A DNA stretch of 30,833 nt from the IMG/VR virus record IMGVR_UViG_3300015366_000041, positions 1 through 30,833 of that record; one strand, given 5' to 3'. This DNA comes from a virus. Under the pieces are notes generated by a model. The model was not told the origin of the DNA. It made no database searches and saw only the letters and a list, made by a program, of their open reading frames with translations. The position numbers and the translations under genes are program-made. Positions 10,505 to 17,583 of the stretch are shown here, one piece after another (position 1 is the stretch's first letter; every line of letters starts with the position of its first letter).

Positions 10505-11569
10505 ATGAAAATTGCCGTCTATGCCATTGCGCTCAATGAGATACTTCATGCTGAACGGTGGGCAAAAGCAGCCGAAGGTGCCGATTATAGAATAGTAGCA
10601 GATACAGGATCTACAGATGGAACACAAGAAAAGTTACAAGAGCTGGGCGTTACTGTTCATAATATTAGCGTTAAGCCTTGGCGTTTTGATGTGGCGCGGA
10701 ACACGTCTCTTGCGCTCATACCAGAAGATGTAGATGTTTGCGTTTTTGTAGATCTTGATGAAGTAATACATAAAAATTTTTTCCAGGAAGTTCGTAAGCA
10801 ATGGCAACCAGATGCAGACGCTGGATGGGTTACATTTGATACGGGCAGTAGATGGCAAAAGGATAAGATCCATAGTCGCAAGAATTGGTTTTGGAAATAT
10901 CCAATCCATGAAGTTGCTGTCTTTTATGGTGAAGGTCAGCCAAAGTATTGCGAAATTAAAAACGCAGTCATAAGCCATAAGCCAGATGATAATAAATCTC
11001 GCGGTCAGTATCTTGGCCTGCTTGAAATGTGTGTTAAAGAGTTTCCCCAAGATCCACGTATGTGGACTTATATGGTACGCGAGTACTATTTCTACCGACG
11101 CTGGGATGATGTTCTCAAATCAGCGGAGCATCGTATGACGCTCAATGGGTGGAATGTTGAAGAAGCTGCTACTTGCAGATGGGCTGCTGAAGCAGCACAC
11201 CATCTAGGTAAAGCAGAAGAAGCAACAGTATGGGCTGAGCGTGGTGCTCAGATTATGCCCAATGAAGGCGAACCTTGGTTCTCCGTAGCGCTAGATGCTT
11301 ACCGCAATAAACGTTGGCAACAATGTTTAGATGCTTCTATCAAGGCAATTGAGTGCCATAGAAGCGTTCACTATTGCTACGACTCATCGGTGTGGGACTG
11401 GAAAGCATACGACCTAGCCAGTATTGCATCATGGGAACTAGGTTTTATTGATGAAGCAATTACTTTCTCACTTGCTGCATCTAAGGCCAATGGCCCAGAA
11501 AATGAACGCATAGTGCGTAACCTTAAATTTTTTAGACAAGCCAAGGAGAAACATGGCAAACGGAGATAA
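10505..11569 (+). CDS. GT-A family 2 glycosyltransferase with C-terminal TPR-like repeats
   Basis: A 354-residue protein. The N-terminal GT-A fold shows A-L-N-E (9-12), the nucleotide-sugar motif DTGSTDGT (33-40) and a metal-binding D-L-D-E (83-86, DxD at 83-85). 'HSRKNWFWKYPIHEV' in outline follows at about 120. The C-terminal half (about 185-345) is α-helical with TPR-like spacing (W-A-A-E-A-A-H-H-L-G-K-A-E-E-A, then P-W-F-S-V-A-L-D-A-Y-R). It probably acts in the host cytoplasm, transferring a sugar from a nucleotide donor to an acceptor. The gene sits among fibre and structural genes, so virion glycosylation, for instance of the Ser/Thr-rich collagen-like protein, is an attractive inference. 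Host envelope modification is the alternative. It has its own promoter. Confidence 0.82.
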   Translation: MKIAVYAIALNEILHAERWAKAAEGADYRIVADTGSTDGTQEKLQELGVTVHNISVKPWRFDVARNTSLALIPEDVDVCVFVDLDEVIHKNFFQEVRKQWQPDADAGWVTFDTGSRWQKDKIHSRKNWFWKYPIHEVAVFYGEGQPKYCEIKNAVISHKPDDNKSRGQYLGLLEMCVKEFPQDPRMWTYMVREYYFYRRWDDVLKSAEHRMTLNGWNVEEAATCRWAAEAAHHLGKAEEATVWAERGAQIMPNEGEPWFSVALDAYRNKRWQQCLDASIKAIECHRSVHYCYDSSVWDWKAYDLASIASWELGFIDEAITFSLAASKANGPENERIVRNLKFFRQAKEKHGKRR

Positions 11570-11885
11570 CTGCCGTACAGGTTGCTTAGAGAAGAACCAC
11601 GAAACTTATGCTGAGTGCTTGCAATCAAGCAATGTGCATGTCAATACTGGCGATGCTAATAGCAGTAAGACCATGACTAAGAAGCGCTGGGATGCGGAAC
11701 TTAACGCATACGCAGGTGCTCGTAAACAAGGTGTTCAGCCAGCTGGTACAACCATGAGGGCTGTTGCAGAGTCACTTGAAGCAAGCGATAAATTGGGCAC
11801 TGCATTTGATGCAGGCACAATGCCAGCAGCAAAACAGATTACCAAGCACAAGGCTAAGGTAATGAAAGAAGCAGGGATAATCTAA
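11553..11885 (+). CDS. Small hypothetical protein, Cys-containing N-terminus
   Basis: A 110-residue protein. It overlaps the end of the glycosyltransferase by 17 nt and has an AAGGAG ribosome-binding site at 11543-11548, which supports ATG 11553. The N-terminus has two or three cysteines (NCRTGCLEKNHETYAEC, about 6-22), a pattern that could bind metal. The remainder is helical and basic ('RWDAELNAYAGARKQGVQP', then 'QITKHKAKVMKEAGII'). No known enzyme motif is visible. It heads a series of tiny coupled genes in the structural region; a minor virion component is possible but unproven. Confidence 0.6.
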   Translation: MANGDNCRTGCLEKNHETYAECLQSSNVHVNTGDANSSKTMTKKRWDAELNAYAGARKQGVQPAGTTMRAVAESLEASDKLGTAFDAGTMPAAKQITKHKAKVMKEAGII

Positions 11886-12010
11886 TGGCAACAAAGAAAA
11901 AGATTACAAAAATTGCAGCTTATGCTGCTGCTGAAAAGGCAGAGCCAAAGGCTGAAAAAGCACGTGAACTTAAAAAGGGCATGGCTATCTTAAAGAAGAA
12001 GGCTAAGTAA
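11885..12010 (+). CDS. 41-residue Lys/Ala-rich protein
   Basis: The ATG at 11885 overlaps the previous stop (TAATG) and the gene ends at TAA 12008-12010. The product is 41 residues, about a third lysine and a third alanine (starts MATKKKITKI, ends ILKKKAK), and looks like one amphipathic basic helix. Such a composition suggests nucleic-acid or acidic-protein binding, perhaps a DNA-condensing minor virion protein. That is inference. Exact coupling on both sides makes it likely to be a real gene despite its size. Confidence 0.6.
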   Translation: MATKKKITKIAAYAAAEKAEPKAEKARELKKGMAILKKKAK

Positions 12011-12177
12011 TGGCAGCCACAAAAAAGGGCATGGGCTTTAAAGCGGCTCAAAAGTCAATTGCTAAAAAGTCTAATGTTTCAATGAAGAGCGCAGGAGCAA
12101 TTCTAGCGTCTGCTTCACGTGAAGCATCACCAGCAGCAAAGAAAAAAAATCCAAACCTAAAGAAAGTTAAGGGCTAA
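12010..12177 (+). CDS. 55-residue basic protein
   Basis: ATG 12010 overlaps the TAA of the preceding gene (TAATG), and the gene stops at TAA 12175-12177. The product has 55 residues, very rich in Lys, Ala and Ser (starts MAATKKGMGF, ends KKVKG), with a middle 'AGAILASASREASPAAKKK' region. It resembles its neighbour in composition and may be a related basic packaging or virion protein. No domain is recognised. The coupled spacing is the main evidence for expression. Confidence 0.58.
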   Translation: MAATKKGMGFKAAQKSIAKKSNVSMKSAGAILASASREASPAAKKKNPNLKKVKG

Positions 12178-12179
12178 TT

Positions 12180-12296
12180 ATGTGCGCAGAATGTGGTTGC
12201 AACGCAACAATGATCGGCAAGCCATCTGACAAGCTAGACGGAAAGCCAACAAAGTCACCTTACGGTGAATATGAAGGCGTTGGCGGAACTAAGTAA
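12180..12296 (+). CDS. 38-residue Cys-rich small protein
   Basis: The gene starts 2 nt after the previous stop and ends at TAA 12294-12296. The product begins MCAECGCNAT, a C-x2-C-x-C cluster that could bind zinc or another metal, followed by a Lys/Gly/Pro-rich tail (GKPSDKLDGKP). Three cysteines alone do not complete a tetrahedral site, so dimerisation or a fourth ligand would be needed. Its end overlaps the start of the next gene. Function is unknown. Confidence 0.5.
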   Translation: MCAECGCNATMIGKPSDKLDGKPTKSPYGEYEGVGGTK

Positions 12297-12540
12297 ATTG
12301 GCTAGCAAGGCAAACAAGGGTCAAGCCAAACAAGCAAAGATAGATTCAATTGTAATTGGTGGTCAAAAGCACACAGTTGTTAAGGCCACCAATGGCGATA
12401 TTATTGTTAATCATCCTGGCTCTAAAAAAACAACATTTAAAAAAATTGATTTAACTAAAAAAGCAGATGTAAAGACTGTTGCTGCGGGAGTGGCGGCAGT
12501 AAAAAAATGGCATAAAACACATCCAACGAAAGGTAAATAA
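12271..12540 (+). CDS. Small basic hypothetical protein
   Basis: From ATG 12271 the product is 89 residues (MKALAELSKLASKANKGQ...). A GTG at 12265 in the same frame would add two residues, and neither start has a strong ribosome-binding site. The gene overlaps the 38-residue Cys-rich gene by 26 nt in another frame, suggesting translational coupling. The protein is Lys-rich. It has a short β-like core (IDSIVIGGQKHTVVKATNGDIIVNH in outline, about 24-48) and then a basic helical tail ending KKWHKTHPTKGK. No known domain is recognised. Confidence 0.55.
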   Translation: MKALAELSKLASKANKGQAKQAKIDSIVIGGQKHTVVKATNGDIIVNHPGSKKTTFKKIDLTKKADVKTVAAGVAAVKKWHKTHPTKGK

Positions 12541-12797
12541 TGACATACAGTTACGTTTACCATCTTAATCGTTTGGCTGGAACAATAGTAAATAGCGTTC
12601 CTCAGCTAGATGAAGCAGGTGCTGCAAATAAGTGGGCTGGAACAAAAAACCTTAAAACCGTTGGCGCATTAAATGCTTTATATGCAAGCCGCCATAGTGG
12701 CTTAAATCAAGGCTTGGATCTGCAAGGTATTCTTAATGCCTTTGCTGGAACTACTGGTCTTGGTCCCAACGAGGCAGCATCAAGGATTGTATCGTGA
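12540..12797 (+). CDS. Small hypothetical protein
   Basis: An 85-residue protein, TAATG-coupled to the gene before and GTGA-coupled to the adaptor-like gene after it. It is neutral and helical, with 'YVYHLNRLAGT' at the start and 'ALNALYASRHSGLNQGLDLQGILNAFAGT' in outline in the middle. The Gly/Asn/Leu pattern recalls short structural proteins that sit before head-tail connector genes. No motif gives a function. Confidence 0.55.
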   Translation: MTYSYVYHLNRLAGTIVNSVPQLDEAGAANKWAGTKNLKTVGALNALYASRHSGLNQGLDLQGILNAFAGTTGLGPNEAASRIVS

Positions 12798-13684
12798 CTT
12801 TATTTTCAGAACTAATTGATGAGACTGCGCTGGCGCTTACTGGTTATACCAGCCGTCAAGATCAGGCTACATATCTGACAGCCCCTATGAGTGCTACAGA
12901 TTTAACCTTTACCGTTGCCGATGGCACAATCCTTACACGTGGTATTGTAGAAATTGACGAAGAGTTGATCTGGGTTGATTCATTTAACCGTACAACTAAC
13001 ACGGCAACTATCCCACCATATGGACGTGGCTTTAGAGATACAACTGCTATCCCGCATACTGCTGGTACTCGCGTAACAATTACGCCATCTTTCCCACGGG
13101 CTATGATCCGCAAGGATATTAACGAAGCAATTGATGCTATCTATCCAAGCCTCTTTGGTGTGTACTACACCACATTTCCTTTCATTGCATCACGTACAAC
13201 ATACGTACTTCCACAGGAAGCAATTGATGCTTTAGCAGTTTCTTGGCAGACCATTGGTCCATCTCTTGAATGGCTACCAGTTCGCCACTATCGTATTGAC
13301 CGTACTGCTAACCCAGTCGTTTGGAACAGCGGCAAGACAATTTCTATCTCAGATGGAATTATTCCTGGTCGCACCGTACAAGTTGTGTACACAAAAAAAC
13401 CTACACAACTACAAAACGATAACGATGACTTTACAACCAGTGGCTTGCCAGACTCAGCCCGTGAAGTAATCATCCTTGGAGCAGCCTATCGTTCAGCTGC
13501 ATATGTAGATATGGGCCGCGTGCCAGCACAATCTGCTGAAGCGTCTGCTCAAGATCAAAGCAACCCAGTTGGTTCAGCAACCAACATGAGCCGTTATTTT
13601 TACCAGATGTACCAACAACGCCTACAGGTGGAGATGGCACGTCAAGCAGAACAATATCCACCACGTACCCACTACTCCCGATAG
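12794..13684 (+). CDS. Possible head-tail connector/adaptor protein
   Basis: A 296-residue protein from a GTG start that overlaps the previous TGA. Residues about 31-96 form a β module ('SATDLTFTVADGT', 'VEIDEELIWVD', 'YGRGFRDTTAIPHTAGTRVTI') also seen at the start of the next gene's product. Residues 105-290 are mixed, with a helix 'MIRKDINEAIDAIYPSLFG', β segments, and then 'PDSAREVIILGAAYRSAAYVDMGR', ending in a Gln/Arg-rich helix. Helical bundles with an REVIxLGAAYR motif are common in phage connector or head-completion proteins. Location between capsid and tail-fibre genes fits. The specific role is inferred. Confidence 0.5.
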   Translation: MTLFSELIDETALALTGYTSRQDQATYLTAPMSATDLTFTVADGTILTRGIVEIDEELIWVDSFNRTTNTATIPPYGRGFRDTTAIPHTAGTRVTITPSFPRAMIRKDINEAIDAIYPSLFGVYYTTFPFIASRTTYVLPQEAIDALAVSWQTIGPSLEWLPVRHYRIDRTANPVVWNSGKTISISDGIIPGRTVQVVYTKKPTQLQNDNDDFTTSGLPDSAREVIILGAAYRSAAYVDMGRVPAQSAEASAQDQSNPVGSATNMSRYFYQMYQQRLQVEMARQAEQYPPRTHYSR

Positions 13685-13692
13685 GTAGATAG

Positions 13693-14523
13693 ATGACAAG
13701 ATACTACTCAGCCACCGCGCAGGATACTACTGTTTCCAGCGCTATCACCAGCTCGTCTACTACTGTTGTTGTAGGGGCTACGACAAACTTCCCAACACAA
13801 TATCCGTTTATTCTTGCCCTTGACTTTGGTGCAGCATCCGAAGAGCTGGTTCAAGTTACTGGAGCATCTGGTCTAACTCTTAGTATCTTACGCGGTTACA
13901 ACGGCAGCACTTCTCAATCTCATTCAGTCGGAGCTGTAGTTCGTCACGTAGCAACTGCTCAAGATTTTACCGATGCTCAGAACCACTATGCTGCTACTAC
14001 ATCAGTACACGGCATTTCAGATACTTCAACTTTGCTTACAGCAAGCAGCACAAATACTCTTACCAATAAGACAATCTCAGGTGCAAGTAACACTGTTACC
14101 AACTTGCCAATCTCAACAGCCATCTCTGGCCTTGGAACAGGCATAGCCACATTCCTTGGCACACCAACTTCTGCTAACCTAGCAGCGGCTGTAACCGATG
14201 AAGTAGGTTCAGGACCGCTGGTTTTTGCAAACCTTGTTATTAATGCCCAGACTGGTACTACTTATACAATCGCATCAACAGATGCTAGCAAGCTAGTTAC
14301 CCTATCTAACTCATCTGCCATAACCCTTACTATCCCATCAGCCGTATTTACTGCTGGTCAACAGATCAACATCCAGCAAATTGGCGCAGGGCAGGTAACC
14401 GTACAGGGAGATGGAACGTCTACCTTTACAGGGACTGGAACTAAGTTACGGGCACAATACAGTGCAGCCACCATTGTTTGCACAGGAACCAATACCTTCA
14501 CCTTGATTGGAGATATAGCGTAA
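13693..14523 (+). CDS. Fibre/tail protein with two β modules
   Basis: A 276-residue protein, Ser/Thr/Ala-rich, with no long helices. Residues 8-90 are the same 'EEL..V ... LRGYNGSTSQSHSVGAVV' module found in the connector-like protein just upstream. The middle has repeats typical of tail fibres (NTLTNKTISGASNT, about 121-134, and 'FLGTPTSANLAAAVTDEVGSG' in outline). Residues 183-276 are a β domain ending 'QYSAAT...FTLIGDIA', repeated as nearly the whole of the gene product at 14837. It is likely part of a fibre or spike. No enzymatic motif is visible. Confidence 0.65.
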   Translation: MTRYYSATAQDTTVSSAITSSSTTVVVGATTNFPTQYPFILALDFGAASEELVQVTGASGLTLSILRGYNGSTSQSHSVGAVVRHVATAQDFTDAQNHYAATTSVHGISDTSTLLTASSTNTLTNKTISGASNTVTNLPISTAISGLGTGIATFLGTPTSANLAAAVTDEVGSGPLVFANLVINAQTGTTYTIASTDASKLVTLSNSSAITLTIPSAVFTAGQQINIQQIGAGQVTVQGDGTSTFTGTGTKLRAQYSAATIVCTGTNTFTLIGDIA

Positions 14524-14837
14524 TGGCTACAGCATATGTCGTACTAGGAAACGTAACGCCTTCAGCGGCGGGTACCTCTACCCTCGTTACTGGCTCAACT
14601 AACGGCTCTATCGTAGGCTCTTTCAGCGCCTGCAATAAAGGCGGAACTAACGACTCAATCCGTATCAGCATCACAAAGTCTGGCGGAAGTGCTTACTACC
14701 TTTACTACAACTTCACCTTGGCTGCTAACTCCACCCTACAGGAAACACCTGGTTGGACTTTGGCTAGTGGAGATGTAGTTTCTGTCTATTCCACTACTGG
14801 AAATACTGACTACATTGCGACAGGAGTAACTCTCTAA
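14523..14837 (+). CDS. Small β-rich structural protein
   Basis: From ATG 14523, which overlaps the previous TAA (TAATG), the product is 104 residues. A longer in-frame start at 14478 would overlap the fibre gene and is not preferred. The protein is nearly all β-strand (AYVVLGNVTPSAAGTSTLV, then 'SIRISITKSGGSAYYLYYNFTLAAN', then 'GWTLASGDVVSVYSTTGNTDYIATGVTL'). The last part resembles phage tail decoration proteins of the type 'L.L..GD.I.V.....t.....TG'. It is TAATG-coupled on both sides within the fibre block. A trimer-forming fibre accessory role is an inference. Confidence 0.6.
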   Translation: MATAYVVLGNVTPSAAGTSTLVTGSTNGSIVGSFSACNKGGTNDSIRISITKSGGSAYYLYYNFTLAANSTLQETPGWTLASGDVVSVYSTTGNTDYIATGVTL

Positions 14838-15193
14838 TGGCTGTTTCACTGCTTACTAATACCAGCGTTACCCCAACGCTGGCTATCAATGCCCAGACTG
14901 CTTCATATACCGCAGTCCTTGCAGACGGTAACAATACCCTTGTTACCCTTGCTAACGCTTCGGCAAACACTTTTACAATTCCACCAAATAGTTCGGTGGC
15001 ATATCCTGTCGGCACGATTCTTAATTTTGCTCAAACTGGAGCAGGACAAACAACATTTACGCAAGGAAGTGGTGTAACTATTACATCTAACGGCGCAACT
15101 GCTACTGCTCCCAAGACTCGCGGACAATATTCAGCGGCTACTGCTATTCAGACCAGTGCAAATAACTGGTTAGTGATAGGAGATATTGCCTAA
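14837..15193 (+). CDS. β-domain fibre protein, paralogue of the C-terminus of the gene at 13693
   Basis: A 118-residue protein, TAATG-coupled to both neighbours. Residues 17-118 match residues 183-276 of the fibre protein at 13693 in order and spacing: INAQT...T, then LVTL-x-N-x-S-A-x-T-x-TIP, then 'GAGQ.T...G.G', then QYSAAT, then a W/F-x-x-IGDIA end. This indicates an internal duplication within the fibre block. The domain is Thr/Ala/Gly-rich β structure without catalytic motifs. A role as a fibre segment or as a tip or cap alternative is likely. Confidence 0.65.
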   Translation: MAVSLLTNTSVTPTLAINAQTASYTAVLADGNNTLVTLANASANTFTIPPNSSVAYPVGTILNFAQTGAGQTTFTQGSGVTITSNGATATAPKTRGQYSAATAIQTSANNWLVIGDIA

Positions 15194-16887
15194 TGTCACC
15201 AATACTCGGCATATACGCTTCACAAATCTCAGGCCATCTAGGACTTGTTACTGATTACCTTGTAGTTGCAGGCGGTGGTGGTGGTGGCGCATTAGACGCT
15301 GGTGGTGGTGGAGCAGGCGGTATGCGTTCTACAGTAACTGCAACTGGTGGTGGTGGATCATTAGAATCTGCATTAACTGTGGCTTTTAATACTTCTTTTA
15401 CAGTAACAGTTGGCGCTGGCGGTGCAGGTGCGCCTGCTGCAAGTGGTGCATCGGCAAAAGGTTCTAATTCTGTTTTTGGTTCAATCACTTCAATTGGTGG
15501 CGGAGATGGTGGTGGTCGTGCCGACGCTTCAACTTCAGGCGGTACTGGTGGTTCAGGTGGTGGCGGTGGATACGATAGTTCAGTCAGTAGTGGCGGAGCT
15601 GGCACAGCCAATCAGGGTTATGCAGGTGGCAATGGCTTTCTGCTACCTAGCACTTATGCTGCTGGTGGCGGTGGTGGTGGTGCTGGTGCTGTAGGAGCCA
15701 ATGCTGTTGTTGGTGCTGCTGGTAATGGCGGAACAGGTGTAGCAACTTCAATTTCAGGTTCATCTGTTACATACGCTGGCGGTGGTGGTGGCGGTGGAGA
15801 TACTCGTGGTTCAACTGCTGGTACTGGTGGTTCAGGCGGTGGTGGAGCTGGTAGCAGAACAACAACAGGCACAGCTGGTACAGCCAATACAGGCGGCGGA
15901 GGCGGCGGTGGTGGTTACAACGGTTCAGTCCAAGCTGGCGGCGCAGGCGGTTCAGGCATAGTTATTACTCGCTACGCTGGCGCACAACAAGCCTACGGTG
16001 GAACTGTTACAACATCAGGTGGAAATACTATTCACACATTTACATCTACAGGTGTTTTTTATACTGGCTCTGCTTACGCAACTGGTGGAACAATCTCATT
16101 TGATGGAACTTATTTTTATCACGCATTTACAGGCACATCCGTATTTACTCCAACACGCGCACTTACAGCAGATATATTAGTAGTTGCTGGTGGTGGCGGT
16201 GGTGGTACTTCTTATGGTGGTGGTGGTGGAAGTGGTGGCGTATTAGCATTTGCATCACAAAGTCTTTCTGCAAATACGGCACAAACTGTAACTGTTGGCG
16301 GTAGTGGCGCACAAGGTTCAAATGGTACAAATTCTCAATTTGCTTCTTTGACTGCCGCTATTGCTGGCGGTGCTGGTGGTGCTTATCCTTCAAATGGTTC
16401 TTCTGGTGGCTCTGGTGGTGGTGGTTCTGCTGCATTAAGTTCAACTGGTGGCTCTGGTTCACAAGGTTATGGCGGCGGTGGTGGCGGTACTGATAACGGT
16501 AGTTGGCGTAGTGCTGGCGGTGGCGGTGGTGCTGGCGGTGCAGGTAGTAACTATACTGGAACAAACGGTGGTGCTGGCGGTGCTGGTGTTAATACAGTAA
16601 CCAATTGGGGTGCGCTTGCAACCGTATTATCTACAACAGGGTTAGGCGTTAGTGGATATATTGCAGGTGGTGGTGGTGGTGACACACTAAATAATACCAA
16701 TACAAAATTTCAATCTTCTGGTGGTTCAGGTGGTGGTGGTTCTGGTGGTTCAGATGGTAGTAATGGCACAGCAAATGGTGCTGCTGGAACTGTAAACACA
16801 GGCTCAGGCGGCGGTGGTGGCTATTCTGCTACTAATACTGGCGGCGCAGGCGGCAGTGGTATAATCATAGTCCGTTATCTAAAGTAG
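15193..16887 (+). CDS. Glycine-rich tail/receptor-binding protein with two tandem modules
   Basis: A 564-residue protein. Two copies of a glycine-rich module are present. Copy one starts 'DYLVVAGGGGGG' (about 21-32) and ends 'GGSGIVITRY' (about 253-262). Copy two starts 'ADILVVAGGGGGG' (about 326-338) and ends 'GGSGIIIVRYLK' (about 553-564). Each contains many GGGG(G) runs separated by variable residues. They are joined by 'TSGGNTIHTFTSTGVF', a linker known in phage glycine-rich-domain proteins. Polyglycine sandwiches form the receptor-binding tips of some phage adhesins. The same type of domain here suggests a receptor-binding role, probably at the fibre tip. No N-terminal signal is present. 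It is TAATG-coupled to the fibre genes. Confidence 0.75.
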   Translation: MSPILGIYASQISGHLGLVTDYLVVAGGGGGGALDAGGGGAGGMRSTVTATGGGGSLESALTVAFNTSFTVTVGAGGAGAPAASGASAKGSNSVFGSITSIGGGDGGGRADASTSGGTGGSGGGGGYDSSVSSGGAGTANQGYAGGNGFLLPSTYAAGGGGGGAGAVGANAVVGAAGNGGTGVATSISGSSVTYAGGGGGGGDTRGSTAGTGGSGGGGAGSRTTTGTAGTANTGGGGGGGGYNGSVQAGGAGGSGIVITRYAGAQQAYGGTVTTSGGNTIHTFTSTGVFYTGSAYATGGTISFDGTYFYHAFTGTSVFTPTRALTADILVVAGGGGGGTSYGGGGGSGGVLAFASQSLSANTAQTVTVGGSGAQGSNGTNSQFASLTAAIAGGAGGAYPSNGSSGGSGGGGSAALSSTGGSGSQGYGGGGGGTDNGSWRSAGGGGGAGGAGSNYTGTNGGAGGAGVNTVTNWGALATVLSTTGLGVSGYIAGGGGGDTLNNTNTKFQSSGGSGGGGSGGSDGSNGTANGAAGTVNTGSGGGGGYSATNTGGAGGSGIIIVRYLK

Positions 16888-16896
16888 AAGGCGACT

Positions 16897-17100
16897 ATGA
16901 CTAAATCAAATGTAACCCCAATCAAAGATACACCTATCAGTAAAGTCTTTACCTTTCAGGTAAATATGGTTGTTCAAATTCTTGCCGAAGATGAAGATAT
17001 GGCAAAGGCTAAACTAGACAGAGATGGTGGCTATATCACTAAGCGTGATTTAGAACTTCTCAATGTGGCAGTACTTCATAACGAAACAAAGGAAAAATAA
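16897..17100 (+). CDS. Small hypothetical protein
   Basis: A 67-residue, charged protein with a GAAGG ribosome-binding site before ATG 16897. It ends immediately before the ATG of the next gene. It has a central α/β pattern: 'KVFTFQVNMVVQILAEDEDMAKAKLDRDGG' in outline, then 'RDLELLNVAVLHNETK'. This recalls small phage proteins encoded beside fibre genes that may act as assembly chaperones, but no specific family is recognised. Expression seems linked to the fibre operon that ends at the terminator at 17491. Confidence 0.55.
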   Translation: MTKSNVTPIKDTPISKVFTFQVNMVVQILAEDEDMAKAKLDRDGGYITKRDLELLNVAVLHNETKEK

Positions 17101-17475
17101 ATGGCTCATTTTGCCGAAATAGATTCTAACAGTATCGTCACCCGCGTACTAGTTGTTGATGATGCTAACGCAGCAGATGGACAAAACTTCCTTGCCAATA
17201 CTCTTGGCCTTGGTGGTACTTGGGTACAAACTTCATACAACACATCAGGTGGCGTACACGCTAACGGCGGTACCCCACTTAATAAGAATTATGCTGGCAT
17301 TGGTTACTCTTGGGATGGCACAGGATTTGCTGCCCCACAACCATATCCATCTTGGACATTGGATAAGGAAACTTATCTATGGACTGCTCCTGTGGCTATG
17401 CCTGCCGATGGTAAGCCTTATTCTTGGAACGAAGATAGCAAGTCTTGGGATGAGATAGTTCTTCCAACTGCGTAA
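17101..17475 (+). CDS. Fibre-associated small protein (MAHFAEID family type)
   Basis: A 124-residue protein starting directly after the previous stop. The N-terminus 'MAHFAEIDSNSIVTRVLVVD' is a widespread start of small proteins in aquatic phages; these proteins have no firm function but are often listed as structural. The middle has 'TWVQTSYNTSGG' and 'NYAGIGYSWDGTGFAAPQPYPSWTLD' in outline. The end is rich in Trp (YSWNEDSKSWDEI), typical of a domain that wraps short β repeats. It is the last gene before the first strong terminator, placed with the fibre genes. Function is unknown. Confidence 0.6.
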   Translation: MAHFAEIDSNSIVTRVLVVDDANAADGQNFLANTLGLGGTWVQTSYNTSGGVHANGGTPLNKNYAGIGYSWDGTGFAAPQPYPSWTLDKETYLWTAPVAMPADGKPYSWNEDSKSWDEIVLPTA

Positions 17476-17490
17476 ATAAAAGCATTACCC

Positions 17491-17519
17491 AGCCCCGCCA
17501 AGTGCGGGGCTTTTTTATT
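17491..17519 (+). terminator. Rho-independent terminator after the fibre block
   Basis: Perfect 8-bp GC-rich arms AGCCCCGC (17491-17498) and GCGGGGCT (17504-17511) enclose a 5-nt loop. The arm runs into a T-tract (17511-17516, then ATT). It lies 15 nt after the stop of the gene at 17101. It should end transcripts of the capsid/fibre block and separates them from the tail/lysis block. Confidence 0.9.
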
Positions 17520-17531
17520 GGAAACAAGCCT

Positions 17532-17569
17532 GATGCAATAAATTGCATCTAGCGTTCAACAAGTTGAAC
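17532..17569. promoter_or_regulatory. Two adjacent perfect palindromes before the tail/lysis block
   Basis: The first dyad has arms GATGCAAT (17532-17539) and ATTGCATC (17542-17549). The second has arms GTTCAAC (17554-17560) and GTTGAAC (17563-17569). Both have an AA centre, and the centres are 21 bp apart, two helical turns, so bound dimers would lie on one face of the DNA. They fall between the terminator and the ribosome-binding site of the next gene. A weak TAAATT (17539-17544) could be a -10 inside the first palindrome. An operator or activator site is the best guess; this is inference from symmetry and position. Confidence 0.5.
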
Positions 17570-17583
17570 TATAAGGAGTATAG

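Noticed and set aside
10634-11050. 138-residue minus-strand frame in the glycosyltransferase gene
   Set aside because: The + strand frame has clear GT-A motifs; the antisense frame has none.
15255-15887. Long minus-strand frames rich in Pro and Ala within the glycine-rich gene
   Set aside because: They are the complement of GGT/GGC glycine codons (ACC/GCC) and have no ribosome-binding sites or motifs; the + strand gene is coupled to both neighbours.
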